DNA of 64,000 bases. Origin: CAZFVY01 sp964522665. GTDB taxonomy: Bacteria; Verrucomicrobiota; Verrucomicrobiia; Limisphaerales; CAZFVY01. The stretch covers positions 1 to 64,000 of the forward strand of contig CAZFVY010000008.1 in NCBI GenBank assembly GCA_964522665.1. Direction: 5' to 3'. Of the stretch, positions 6,713-14,549 are shown one piece after another (within the stretch, counting starts at the first letter, position 1; each line of letters begins with the position of its first letter). The position numbers were made by a program, and so were the translations under genes. The notes beneath the pieces were generated by a model. That model saw only the letters and a program-made list of their open reading frames with translations, was not told where the DNA came from and made no database searches.

Positions 6713-7912
6713 ATGGCAAATCACACCACCGGCAAATCATGGTTGGGGTTCAACTGGCAAATCAGTCTCGCCTCAGGGTGGGGCGTGCTGGGGCTTAACC
6801 TCGCGCTTGAAGCCGAGCAAGATGGGCGCTATCAGCCCGTTCCGTTGATTCCGACCGCGGATGCTCAATGGCTCCAGCCCGATCAGCTCAAGTGGTTGAA
6901 CCCGGTCTTGGCGCGCGAACGTATCGCCCGTAACCTGTTGGACAGCAACCCAGAAGGCCAATGTCGATGCGATTTTCCGGTGATCCACAGCCTCGGTAAC
7001 TGCCTCGGGCAAGCGCCTGCCACCGAGCGGGTTATCGGGAATCAGAATCTGGCGATCGCGTTTTTTGAAGACACCGAGTTAGGCCCGGACCTGGCCGCGA
7101 CCGCAGGCCGCTATTCGCTTATCCTGCCTGGCTCGACTTGGAATACCCAAATCTTACGCGAACGGGGGGTCACGCACGTTGCCACCTTCCTACAGGGGGT
7201 TGACCTAGCCGCCTTTCAACCGGCGGCCCGACCCTCCGACCTGGGACGACCCTTCATTATTTACTCTGGCGGCAAGCTTGAGTACCGCAAAGGACAAGAC
7301 ATCGTCGTCGCCGCCTTCAAACGATTTCATCAGCGTCATCCTAATTCTCTGCTGGTCACGACATGGCACAATCACTGGCCGCAGACGATTCCCGGCATTG
7401 AACGCGCCGGCTACGTCCAGGGGACGCCGGTGACCAATCCGGACCGCAGCCTCGACGTGACCACCTGGCTTGAGGCCAACGGAGTGCCTCGCGGCGCCAG
7501 CAAGAACTTCGGACCCGTGCTTAACCGGGTCATGCCCCAGCTTTACCATCAGGCCGACGTCGCGCTCTTCACGAACCGGTGCGAAGGCGGCACAAATCTG
7601 GTCGCGATGGAGTGTTTGGCGTGCGGCGTGCCCACGATCCTCTCCGCCAATACCGGGCACCTCGATTTGGCGGATCCGGCGCATTGCTTTCCGTTGTTCC
7701 GGCAAGGCGCGGTAGCTCCTTCACCCAAATTTCATGGGACCCAAGGCTGGGGCGAATCCGACGTTGAAGAGGCGCTCGAGAATCTGGAACGCGTTTACCG
7801 CGATCGCGCGGAAGCGAACCGTCGGGGTGAAGCCGCCGCTCGCTTCATGAAGAATTGGTCGTGGAGGGTCCGGTTTGAGGAGTTGGTTCGGCACATGCAG
7901 GCGTTACGTTGA
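6713..7912 (+). CDS. GT4-family glycosyltransferase
   Basis: About 399 aa from the ATG at 6713; the frame is open further upstream (ATG at 6638, or a start at 6485 overlapping the divergent gene), but the conserved part begins with GKSWLGFNWQISLASGWG. A GT-B fold glycosyltransferase: the C-terminal domain has GGKLEYRKGQD (nucleotide-sugar loop) and CEGGTNLVAMECLACGVPTI, an E-x8-E variant of the family's E-x7-E motif. It diverges from the TPR-glycosyltransferase with about 100 bp between starts, so a shared control region is likely. Probably acts on the same glycan as its neighbour, perhaps decorating flagellin; donor unknown. Confidence 0.85.
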   Translation: MANHTTGKSWLGFNWQISLASGWGVLGLNLALEAEQDGRYQPVPLIPTADAQWLQPDQLKWLNPVLARERIARNLLDSNPEGQCRCDFPVIHSLGNCLGQAPATERVIGNQNLAIAFFEDTELGPDLAATAGRYSLILPGSTWNTQILRERGVTHVATFLQGVDLAAFQPAARPSDLGRPFIIYSGGKLEYRKGQDIVVAAFKRFHQRHPNSLLVTTWHNHWPQTIPGIERAGYVQGTPVTNPDRSLDVTTWLEANGVPRGASKNFGPVLNRVMPQLYHQADVALFTNRCEGGTNLVAMECLACGVPTILSANTGHLDLADPAHCFPLFRQGAVAPSPKFHGTQGWGESDVEEALENLERVYRDRAEANRRGEAAARFMKNWSWRVRFEELVRHMQALR

Positions 7913-8263
7913 TCGGGCGCTGACCGGCGGCCCGGCCCGCTTGGGTGCGCCGATCGGGGAGGTCAGGGGAATCGATCGGCCAATCGTCATCAAGCCGGGC
8001 ATCAACCTCGTTCGGTCACGAAGGAGAAAAAAATACCAAGACTCACCGCCAACCACTTCCAGCTCGGTGGCTCCAAGCCCGTTTGCGCGCGTCCGACCAA
8101 GCTGTTTCTTCCGCATATTTTGATCTTGACTCGATTTAGGGTCTCACCCATATTACTTTTTGCCTGGTATAGTGTGAAAAATTTGACCATGTGGCAGTTT
8201 TGGTAGATCTCGGCTCCGCTTGGGGAAAACGATCGCCGCTGCCCGCCAAACGTTCCGATACAT
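7913..8263. other. Noncoding interval before the FlgN/NtrC operon
   Basis: About 350 bp without a convincing gene. The last ~150 bp are AT-richer than the surroundings and probably hold the promoter of the operon starting at 8264, but I see no clean sigma-70, sigma-54 or sigma-28 match. Short ORFs here show no coding character. Confidence 0.5.
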
Positions 8264-8803
8264 ATGAAAACGGACAATCCTGGAAGCTTTGGATCAACGA
8301 TAGGCCGGAACCGCGTCCTCGCGGCGCTCGCGCTTGGGGCCGTTTGCGCCACGGCGGTGAACGCCGCCGACCCGGTCCAGCCGACCGGCTATTTAAACAG
8401 GTCCGCACCGCCCGGCCTGCGTTTCGCGGAACCCGCCAAACCACCGGTGGCGCCCTTGCCGCCACTCGGAATAACGCACGATCCACAACCTGCCTGGAGT
8501 CCGCAATTTGTGCCGCAGACGGGAGCAAGCGTGAACGTCAAGACCACGCAGATTCAAGCCACCAATGAACTTCCGGTCGAAGTGGAGGGATTGACGGCCA
8601 AAAGCAATAGTCAGATCCTCGGAAAACACACGTCCATTCCCGACGCGCCAGAGGCGATGAGCGGTTTAAGCGCCCGAATGCTCGTCAAATTCTTTCAGAA
8701 CGGTCAGCCAGCGGGGGTAGCGGTGGTCGGCGGCGGGCCGGTCGGCTTTGAACCGCCGCTGCGTACTCGGCCTTCGAGCACCGCGACCTATGAAGTCAAA
8801 TAG
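8264..8803 (+). CDS. Unknown exported protein, first gene of a putative motility operon
   Basis: Encodes 179 aa with a signal peptide (positively charged N-terminus, hydrophobic stretch VLAALALGAVCATAVNA, likely cleavage before ADPVQP). The mature part is proline-rich and low in complexity with no recognisable domain. The last 14 bp overlap the start of the TPR gene, so the two are translationally linked. Position upstream of a FlgN-like chaperone and an NtrC-type activator suggests a link to motility, but nothing in the sequence shows what it does. Confidence 0.65.
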   Translation: MKTDNPGSFGSTIGRNRVLAALALGAVCATAVNAADPVQPTGYLNRSAPPGLRFAEPAKPPVAPLPPLGITHDPQPAWSPQFVPQTGASVNVKTTQIQATNELPVEVEGLTAKSNSQILGKHTSIPDAPEAMSGLSARMLVKFFQNGQPAGVAVVGGGPVGFEPPLRTRPSSTATYEVK

Positions 8804-10238
8804 AATGCGACGCCCCGATCTCCGCTCGCCATTCATTGTGTCCCCGGTCGGCTTGCTTGGATCCCTCCTCGCAGCCGCCTTGATCGCGACCTCGGCGCTC
8901 GGCGCCGAGAGCGACGCCGAACCGGCGGTGATCGCGCCGATCAATCCCTCGGCGGCGAGCGCGACCGCGACGAACCTCGCGAAACCGGGGAAGATCGAGA
9001 ACGACCTCAGCGTTGGCAAAAGCACGAACGAATTGTTGGATTTTCAGGCGCAAAGCCCGTACTTGAAAGAACAGAACCGGCAGGCGATCGCCAGCCTAGA
9101 GCGCCTGCGAAGCACCACTTTCACCAACAACGTGAATCAGTGGATCGAGGCCGCCAAGACGCTGCGCGCGCTGATGGACAGCGACGCCTCGAAAGAGATC
9201 AAACGGGACGCCAAAGCCATCGAACTGTTGACCCTGGCCGGCGTCGCTCAAAAAGCGCAGTTGAAGGAGGACGAACTGCAATATCTCGCCGAATATATCG
9301 AGCGATTCTCCGACGACCCGCTCATCCCGGAAATCCTCCTGCGGCAAGCGATCCTGCTCCGCGATATGGGCGCGTACGACATGGCGATCTCGAAGCTCTA
9401 TTCGGTGACTACCGCCGCCTTGCGGATCAAGACTTCGAACCTGGATTACTTCAAGCGAGTCACGCTTACGGCTGAGGTTGAACTCGCCGAAACGGAGTAC
9501 ATGCAATCGAATTTCAAACGCGCGGCGGCGCTTTACCAAGTGCTGGTCAAGCGCGCGGATCAGGACCTCAATATGACCGCGCTGCGGACCAAACTGATCC
9601 GCTCGTTGGCGAATTTGGCGCGGACCGAGGAATATAAAAAGGATGACGGCCTACGGCATGCCGTGGACAACGAAATCGTCCAGAATTCGGAACTATTCTT
9701 GCGGACCGCCCCCGACGCCCCGACCCAGGCGGAGATCCGCTACCATCGGGCAGCCGCGTTCAAGGACCTCGGTCGCAAGAACGAAGCGCTGCAAGAAATC
9801 GAGTTGCTCCTGGAGGCCAACGACATCGCAAGTGACGACCTCAAGACGAAATGGCGGCCCTGGAAAATCCTCGCCGGCAACGAAGTCGCGAACCAACTCT
9901 ATCTGGAAGGTGATTGGATCAACGCCTTGGCGGTTTACGTCGGGCTGTTGAAAATGGAGACCTCAACGAACGATCTTTTGCCGACCGAGTATCAAATCGG
10001 CCTCTGCTACGAGAAGTTGCTCCAGCCGATTCAAGCCAAGAAAACTTACAACGACATCATCGCTCAAAGCAAGAAGGCCGAGGACCCGCAGGAACCGAGA
10101 ATTAAACTCATTGCCGACATGGCGAGCTGGCGCATCGAGGCGATTGATCTGACGCAGAGCTTTGAGAAAACCGCCGTCAAGACCGAGGCGCGGGGAGTGG
10201 ACAAAGACACCGCCACTGCCCCGACGAAACAACAATGA
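8790..10238 (+). CDS. Exported TPR-like protein
   Basis: About 482 aa from the ATG at 8790 (overlapping the previous stop) or 477 aa from the ATG at 8805. An N-terminal hydrophobic segment (LLGSLLAAALIATSALG) acts as signal peptide or anchor; the rest is helical with degenerate TPR units (LRDMGAYDMAISKLYSV, ALYQVLVKRADQDL, RAAAFKDLGRKNEALQEIELLLEAN, LYLEGDWINALAVYVGLL), a scaffold for protein contacts in the periplasm. It overlaps the FlgN-like gene by ATGA. Exact function unknown; part of the same operon as a flagellar chaperone and regulator. Confidence 0.75.
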   Translation: MKSNRMRRPDLRSPFIVSPVGLLGSLLAAALIATSALGAESDAEPAVIAPINPSAASATATNLAKPGKIENDLSVGKSTNELLDFQAQSPYLKEQNRQAIASLERLRSTTFTNNVNQWIEAAKTLRALMDSDASKEIKRDAKAIELLTLAGVAQKAQLKEDELQYLAEYIERFSDDPLIPEILLRQAILLRDMGAYDMAISKLYSVTTAALRIKTSNLDYFKRVTLTAEVELAETEYMQSNFKRAAALYQVLVKRADQDLNMTALRTKLIRSLANLARTEEYKKDDGLRHAVDNEIVQNSELFLRTAPDAPTQAEIRYHRAAAFKDLGRKNEALQEIELLLEANDIASDDLKTKWRPWKILAGNEVANQLYLEGDWINALAVYVGLLKMETSTNDLLPTEYQIGLCYEKLLQPIQAKKTYNDIIAQSKKAEDPQEPRIKLIADMASWRIEAIDLTQSFEKTAVKTEARGVDKDTATAPTKQQ

Positions 10239-10684
10239 TTGAGCAACCGGAGAATTCGGGACCGTGGCAAACCCTCGAGTCACTGACGGACGAGTTGCGG
10301 CAGTATTTCAAGATTTGCGAGGAAGTGCACGCGGTCGTCCGACGGGAGAATCTCTGTCTCAATTCGCCGGACCCACAGAGTGTCTATCAGTTTCAATCGT
10401 CACGCAAAGACCTGCTCGACCGCCTTACCGACACGCAGATGCGCCTGGCGATTCACCGCGCGGCCTGGTTGCGCATTCCGGCCGCCGCCCGCGCCAAGCG
10501 GCCCGAGGTCGCCACGATGATCCGCCAAACCCTTGATTTGATTATGAAGACAATTGTCTTGGATCGCGCCAACGAACAGCTACTGCTTCGGCGCCAGATG
10601 ATCCCGGCGCAAGGCCTTCCCTCCGCCAACCGCCAAAATCCTCATTTCGTAGCTCGGATGTATCAGAACCACCGTTCGAGTTGA
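10235..10684 (+). CDS. FlgN/FliT-like flagellar export chaperone (tentative)
   Basis: Encodes 149 aa, almost all helix. The layout fits the FlgN family: a first long helix with EEVHAVVRREN, a turn (SPDPQ), a second helix KDLLDRLTDTQMRLA, and a last helix with LDRANEQLLLRR followed by a basic C-terminal tail. FlgN chaperones bind hook-filament junction proteins before export. Primary similarity in this family is weak, so the call rests on length, helix pattern and context (ATGA overlap with an upstream TPR gene, sigma-54 activator downstream, flagellins nearby). Could be another small coiled-coil protein. Confidence 0.5.
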   Translation: MIEQPENSGPWQTLESLTDELRQYFKICEEVHAVVRRENLCLNSPDPQSVYQFQSSRKDLLDRLTDTQMRLAIHRAAWLRIPAAARAKRPEVATMIRQTLDLIMKTIVLDRANEQLLLRRQMIPAQGLPSANRQNPHFVARMYQNHRSS

Positions 10685-10699
10685 GTCGCGGTCAGCGCC

Positions 10700-12184
10700 A
10701 TGCCGATTGAAAAGATAATCTTGGTTGAAGACGAGGAGTTCCAACGGAAAAACCTCGCCCTCTACCTTCGCAGCCGGCGCATCGACGTCGCCGCGGTAGA
10801 TAACATTAAGGACGCTCAGAGTTATCTGGCGCGGGACAATTTTGACCTCATGTTCCTCGACCTCCGCCTGCCCGACGGCGATGGGTTGGAACTGCTCAAG
10901 GAACTCAACACGCGACCGAGCAAGCCGTTGATCGTGGTCATGACCGGCTTCGGCTCGGTGGAGTCGGCCGTCGAATGCATGCGTTTGGGGGCGTTCGACT
11001 ATCTCATCAAACCCTTTTCGAACGATCAAATTGGGTTCGCCCTCAAAAAGGCTGAGAAATTCACCCACATTCTCCAAGTCAATCAATATTACACGCTCCA
11101 CGAAAACGACGAGAATCAAAACGAATTGCTCGGCAAAAGCCCGGCGATGGACCAGTTGCGCCAACTGATCCGCCGCATCGCGCAGACCCAGGCGACCGTC
11201 CTGATTCAGGGTGAAAGCGGCACCGGCAAAGAACTGATCGCCCGTGCCCTCCATCGGCTAAGCCCGCGCGCCAAGTTTCCCTTCATCAAGGTCAATTGCG
11301 CCGCCCTGCCCGAAAGCCTCGTGGAGAGCGAGCTATTCGGCCACGAAAAAGGGGCTTTCACCGGCGCCGTCAACAAGCGGGAAGGTCGGTTTGAACTCGC
11401 CCACGGAGGAACCATTCTGCTCGACGAAATCAGCGAGATTTCGTTGGCGATGCAAGCCAAACTATTACGTGTCTTGCAGGAGCGAGAACTCGAACGCGTA
11501 GGCGGCAATCGGACGATTAAGATCGATGTCCGCGTCGTCGCCGCCACCAATCGCAAACTTGAGGAGCGGGTCGAACGCAACGAATTTCGGCAGGACCTTT
11601 ACTTTCGCCTTAACGTCGTCCCCATCCAGGCGACGCCGTTGCGGGAAAGAACCGCGGACATCCTCTTCCTGGCCGAATACTTCGCCCAATATTTCGTTCG
11701 CAAACATGGCGTCGCCGTCCGTGGTTTCACCCCCGACGCCGAGCGCGTCTTGCTTGCCCATAAATGGCCCGGCAACGTGCGCGAGCTTCAGAACGTCATT
11801 GAACGCGCCGTCATCCTCTGCGAGCCGGAAGGCGCGATTGACCCCGTCCACCTCAACATCGGCCCGGTGGCCCCAAAGCCCGTCGAAGAACCGGTCGCTG
11901 TCAACGGCCATCCCGCCGGGGCCGCGGCCAACGGTCATCAAAACCGCACCATGTACGAGGTCGAACGGGATCACATCCTCAAGACCCTCGAAAGTTGCGG
12001 CCAGAATCGAACCCAGGCGGCCAAGCTGTTGGACATCAACATCCGCACCCTTCGCAACAAGCTAAACGAGTACAAGGTCAAGGCTGGCGAATCCCCCGAA
12101 CCGAGCCTGGCCGCCGAGAACGATGTCGGTCTTGATATTAACGCCGATCCCGTCGAGGCCGAACAGGAACTTGCCGGACACTGA
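10700..12184 (+). CDS. NtrC-family sigma-54-dependent response regulator (FlrC/FlgR-like)
   Basis: Encodes 494 aa. Residues 1-120 are a receiver domain with phospho-acceptor D54 (FLDLRLPDGDG) and the conserved MTGFGS and K of LIKPF; residues about 140-370 an AAA+ domain with Walker A GESGTGKE, the sigma-54 contact loop GAFTGA (218-223), Walker B GTILLDE and the arginine-finger region RQDLYFRLNV; the C-terminus (about 415-460) is a Fis-type helix-turn-helix (RTQAAKLLDINIRTLRNKL). It activates sigma-54 promoters when phosphorylated. No cognate kinase is adjacent. Sitting 15 bp after the FlgN-like gene, it is a candidate class II flagellar regulator in a sigma-54 to sigma-28 cascade (inference). 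Confidence 0.93.
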   Translation: MPIEKIILVEDEEFQRKNLALYLRSRRIDVAAVDNIKDAQSYLARDNFDLMFLDLRLPDGDGLELLKELNTRPSKPLIVVMTGFGSVESAVECMRLGAFDYLIKPFSNDQIGFALKKAEKFTHILQVNQYYTLHENDENQNELLGKSPAMDQLRQLIRRIAQTQATVLIQGESGTGKELIARALHRLSPRAKFPFIKVNCAALPESLVESELFGHEKGAFTGAVNKREGRFELAHGGTILLDEISEISLAMQAKLLRVLQERELERVGGNRTIKIDVRVVAATNRKLEERVERNEFRQDLYFRLNVVPIQATPLRERTADILFLAEYFAQYFVRKHGVAVRGFTPDAERVLLAHKWPGNVRELQNVIERAVILCEPEGAIDPVHLNIGPVAPKPVEEPVAVNGHPAGAAANGHQNRTMYEVERDHILKTLESCGQNRTQAAKLLDINIRTLRNKLNEYKVKAGESPEPSLAAENDVGLDINADPVEAEQELAGH

Positions 12185-12302
12185 CGGCGTTGGTTCGGGC
12201 GCCCATCTCTCCAACCACTCACAAGAGGGCGAAAAGGTTACCTCGGTGAGCTTGCGATCCCAGTTAATCAACCAGAACTGGCAAATGGTTCGGGAATAGA
12301 GA

Positions 12303-12333
12303 TTGACCTTCGTCGTTTTCTAGTTTTGATACT
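12303..12333 (+). promoter_or_regulatory. Possible sigma-70 promoter of the AAA/TOPRIM pair
   Basis: TTGACC at 12303-12308 and GATACT at 12328-12333, spacer 19 bp. The -35 is good, the -10 and spacing are mediocre. It lies 19 bp upstream of the start codon at 12352. Confidence 0.3.
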
Positions 12334-12351
12334 CCAGCGGCCAGCGGATCT

Positions 12352-13329
12352 ATGATTGACGAGATAACTCTTACGAATTTCAAGGCTTTCGCTTCATTGG
12401 AACTCGAGAAGCTCAAGCGGGTAAATCTCATCGTGGGTGAGAATAACGCCGGCAAGACATCCTTGCTGGAGGCGATCTATCTACTCTGCAATCCCCAAGA
12501 AGCCGGAAAGCTCCACGGATTGTTCCGGGCGCCTCAGGGAGACCCAAACTCGCGATACTATCGATGGCTACTGCGTGACGACGCAGGAGGCGATCAGTGT
12601 TCCCTGCGTTGGGCTGGGGACCAGGCAGAGACCATTGTGGAGTTGACAAAATCCAGCTCGCCTATGACGCAACGGTCCTCCGCTGAAGGACACCCCCTGC
12701 AACCGATTCAAACAAGTTTTACGAATGTCGTATGGGTCTGGCCGATCAAACGGGGAGCCGTCCTGAGTTGCCGAACGGTCTCGGTCCGTCAGCGCGAGCC
12801 AAGCGATTTGGTAGGTCTGGTGGGTAAGGCTCAAAAAAAGAAAAACGGCGAGGAAACATTGGAGGCTCTTCTGGCAAAAGTGGACCCGAGGATTACCAAA
12901 GTTCGGCTAGATCCCGGACTAGACTCGGAAGAGGGGAATCAAGTTATCATCGATATCGGCCTGAGTGAACTTGTACCCGTTTCACAAATCGGTGAAGGTG
13001 TCTATCGCCTGATCGCGATCGTGGCGGATATGATCGGAGAAAACCCCGATGTACTGCTCATTGACGAGGTGGAGAACGGGATTCACCATTCCGTCCACAA
13101 ACAAATTTGGACCGGCCTCGCCGAAGTCGCTGAAACCCTCGACGTTCAGATTTTCGCCACCACCCATAGCGCGGAGTGTTTGGAAGCGGCGAATGACGCC
13201 TTCGCCGAACGAGGCGCGTATGATTTCAGCGTGATCCAGCTATTTCGAGTCGCCGACGGCATCCAAGGACGGGTGCTGGACCGTGAGCACATCCAAGCGG
13301 CGCTCGAAAGCAACATCGACCTTCGGTAG
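12352..13329 (+). CDS. OLD/RecF-like AAA ATPase of a two-gene defence-like module
   Basis: Encodes 325 aa of the AAA_15/AAA_21 (SMC-like ABC ATPase) type: the N-terminus ITLTNFKAFASLELEKLKRVNLIVGENNAGKTS holds Walker A, IGEGVYRLI around residue 215 is the ABC signature-like segment, VLLIDEVENGIHH is Walker B and IFATTHSAEC the switch histidine. There is no nuclease domain in this chain; the TOPRIM protein encoded 3 bp downstream supplies one. ATPase plus separate TOPRIM partner is the layout of PARIS (AriA/AriB) and resembles a split OLD nuclease. Base composition is visibly less GC-rich than the flanking flagellar genes, which points to transfer. Phage-defence function is inferred. Confidence 0.85.
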   Translation: MIDEITLTNFKAFASLELEKLKRVNLIVGENNAGKTSLLEAIYLLCNPQEAGKLHGLFRAPQGDPNSRYYRWLLRDDAGGDQCSLRWAGDQAETIVELTKSSSPMTQRSSAEGHPLQPIQTSFTNVVWVWPIKRGAVLSCRTVSVRQREPSDLVGLVGKAQKKKNGEETLEALLAKVDPRITKVRLDPGLDSEEGNQVIIDIGLSELVPVSQIGEGVYRLIAIVADMIGENPDVLLIDEVENGIHHSVHKQIWTGLAEVAETLDVQIFATTHSAECLEAANDAFAERGAYDFSVIQLFRVADGIQGRVLDREHIQAALESNIDLR

Positions 13330-13332
13330 CCG

Positions 13333-13965
13333 ATGCCCGAGAGACGAAGAATCGCGGACTGCGACCGCGTGCTGGTGGTTGAGGGGCACAGTGATCTTTT
13401 TTTCTACCTCGAGATGCTTCGGTCAATTGGCGATGCCAGCCGGGTGTTCATCCAGGAATTGCGAGGCAAAACGAGACTCAAGGAAAAGATCGAAGATTTC
13501 GTTACCCCGAGTCTAAAACGAAGCAAAGTGGCGATGGGATTCATCGTTGACGCCGACGACAATCCTTATGGAACACGCGCCTCTCTTGAGGCGATCCTCA
13601 GACAAGTTTTTGGCCGGCAGGAAATTGCTGACGGGCGCTGGACGGGCGAGAATCCAAAAGTTGGGCTGATGGTCGTACCTGGCGCCGGGCAAAAAGGGGA
13701 AATCGAGACGTTGGTCTGGCAGTCATGGTCCGCCGCCCCGTCCAATCAGTCTCAAAAGCGTTGCGTTGAACAGTACTTGGCATGCATGCAGACGGACGGG
13801 CGCTTGCCAAAGAGTTTGGCAAAAGGGTTGATCGGAGCAATGTTGGCGATCAGAAACGACGACGACCCCCGTTTAGGTCCAGGTGCACGAGCGAAAATCT
13901 TCGATTTCAGCCAGCCCGGATTTGAGGCGCTCCGGAGATTCCTCACCGAGCTTTTGACCGGCTAG
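13333..13965 (+). CDS. DUF3226-like TOPRIM protein, partner of the ATPase
   Basis: Encodes 210 aa and begins 3 bp after the ATPase stop, so co-translation is likely. TOPRIM signatures are present: VLVVEGHSDLFFY with the catalytic Glu near the N-terminus and FIVDADDN with the D-x-D pair about 60 residues later. The rest fits DUF3226 (GAGQKGEIETLVWQS, then an acidic region and C-terminal helices). TOPRIM domains cut nucleic acid (OLD, AriB) or act as primases. Together with the upstream ATPase it resembles anti-phage systems of the PARIS/OLD class, but AriB proper is DUF4435, so this would be a different variant. No membrane segments. Confidence 0.8.
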   Translation: MPERRRIADCDRVLVVEGHSDLFFYLEMLRSIGDASRVFIQELRGKTRLKEKIEDFVTPSLKRSKVAMGFIVDADDNPYGTRASLEAILRQVFGRQEIADGRWTGENPKVGLMVVPGAGQKGEIETLVWQSWSAAPSNQSQKRCVEQYLACMQTDGRLPKSLAKGLIGAMLAIRNDDDPRLGPGARAKIFDFSQPGFEALRRFLTELLTG

Positions 13966-14102
13966 CGCCTCGCTTCGTGCGACATTTTGACGCATTCCCC
14001 AACTCTTGAGGCGCGACTCGAAGCCAGCTTGGCTGGCGTGAGATACCTTGCCAGTCGTTCGGCCGCTAGCCACGACTCGACCCAGAAAGGCGCTCGTGAA
14101 TC

Positions 14103-14118
14103 GGGTCAAAAATGACCC
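14103..14118 (+). terminator. Weak terminator candidate after the AAA/TOPRIM pair
   Basis: GGGTCA-AAAA-TGACCC, a 6-bp stem with a 4-nt loop, 138 bp after the TOPRIM stop. A short CTTTT run follows 9 nt later, so termination is uncertain. Confidence 0.35.
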
Positions 14119-14179
14119 CTGGTGGCTTTTCCTCAGCCCTCGCAGCTAACGGTATCTGCTAAGGTTCCACGTATCCCAC

Positions 14180-14209
14180 CAAAGAAAGCCCTAAAGAATC
14201 GGCCGATTC
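14180..14209 (+). promoter_or_regulatory. Sigma-28-like promoter of the propeller flagellin (imperfect spacing)
   Basis: GCCGATTC at 14202-14209 is identical to the flagellin A -10. The nearest -35-like element, CAAAGAAA at 14180-14187, gives a 14-bp spacer instead of the 11 bp used by the three other promoters in the window; TAAAGAAT at 14192-14199 is too close. Activity may be reduced or may need another factor. Confidence 0.5.
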
Positions 14210-14284
14210 TGGCGACTATAGGATTAGATACGAACCTCTGGCAGGTGCGGGCAGGCAGTTGTACCCGCGGCGGACGTTCCCCAA

Positions 14285-14339
14285 GGCCATGGATGGCTGC
14301 GGGTGATCAATTCAATCAACCTAGACGAAAGGATTTGTC
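14285..14339 (+). promoter_or_regulatory. Two-hairpin GGA-loop leader upstream of the propeller flagellin
   Basis: GGCCA-UGGA-UGGCU at 14285-14298 and GACGAA-AGGA-UUUGUC at 14324-14339 reproduce the two flagellin leader hairpins with different stem bases (including G-U pairs), keeping GGA in each loop. The position where the flagellin A ATG would be (14343) reads TAA, and the real flagellin start is some 210 nt further on. Candidate CsrA/RsmA target (inference). Confidence 0.5.
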
Positions 14340-14345
14340 TGATAA

Positions 14346-14507
14346 GTGATTGAGCATCAGGGCTATGCCCGCTTGCTCAAGGTGGTAGTCGCCCGACTAT
14401 TCTCTATGACGTGCCGGACGGTGGCGGTTTTTTGCCTCCCGTCGCGGCCGGGATCATTTGTACGTTTGCTGCGCCCGAGGGATACCGGGGAGCGCGGACG
14501 CAGCTAG
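14346..14507 (+). CDS. Possible 53-codon leader ORF
   Basis: A GTG 12 nt after the AAAGGA of hairpin 2 opens a frame of 53 codons ending with TAG at 14505-14507, 42 nt before and in frame with the propeller flagellin. The peptide (VIEHQGYARLLK... ) is not flagellin-like and has no recognised motif. It could be a leader peptide, a relic of sequence inserted between leader and gene, or chance. No independent coding evidence. Confidence 0.2.
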   Translation: MIEHQGYARLLKVVVARLFSMTCRTVAVFCLPSRPGSFVRLLRPRDTGERGRS

Positions 14508-14549
14508 AACACGTGCAAGTCCATAACGCAGTGGCAGTTACAGCGTCCG

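Noticed and set aside
8150..8263. Possible sigma-54 promoter (TGGCAG near 8193) before the FlgN/NtrC operon
   Set aside because: The -12 GC element is absent at the required spacing, so the match is not supported.
14192..14209. TAAAGAAT directly before GCCGATTC as a sigma-28 -35
   Set aside because: Only 2 bp separate the boxes; 11 bp are needed. The alternative CAAAGAAA gives 14 bp, which is why that promoter is scored low.
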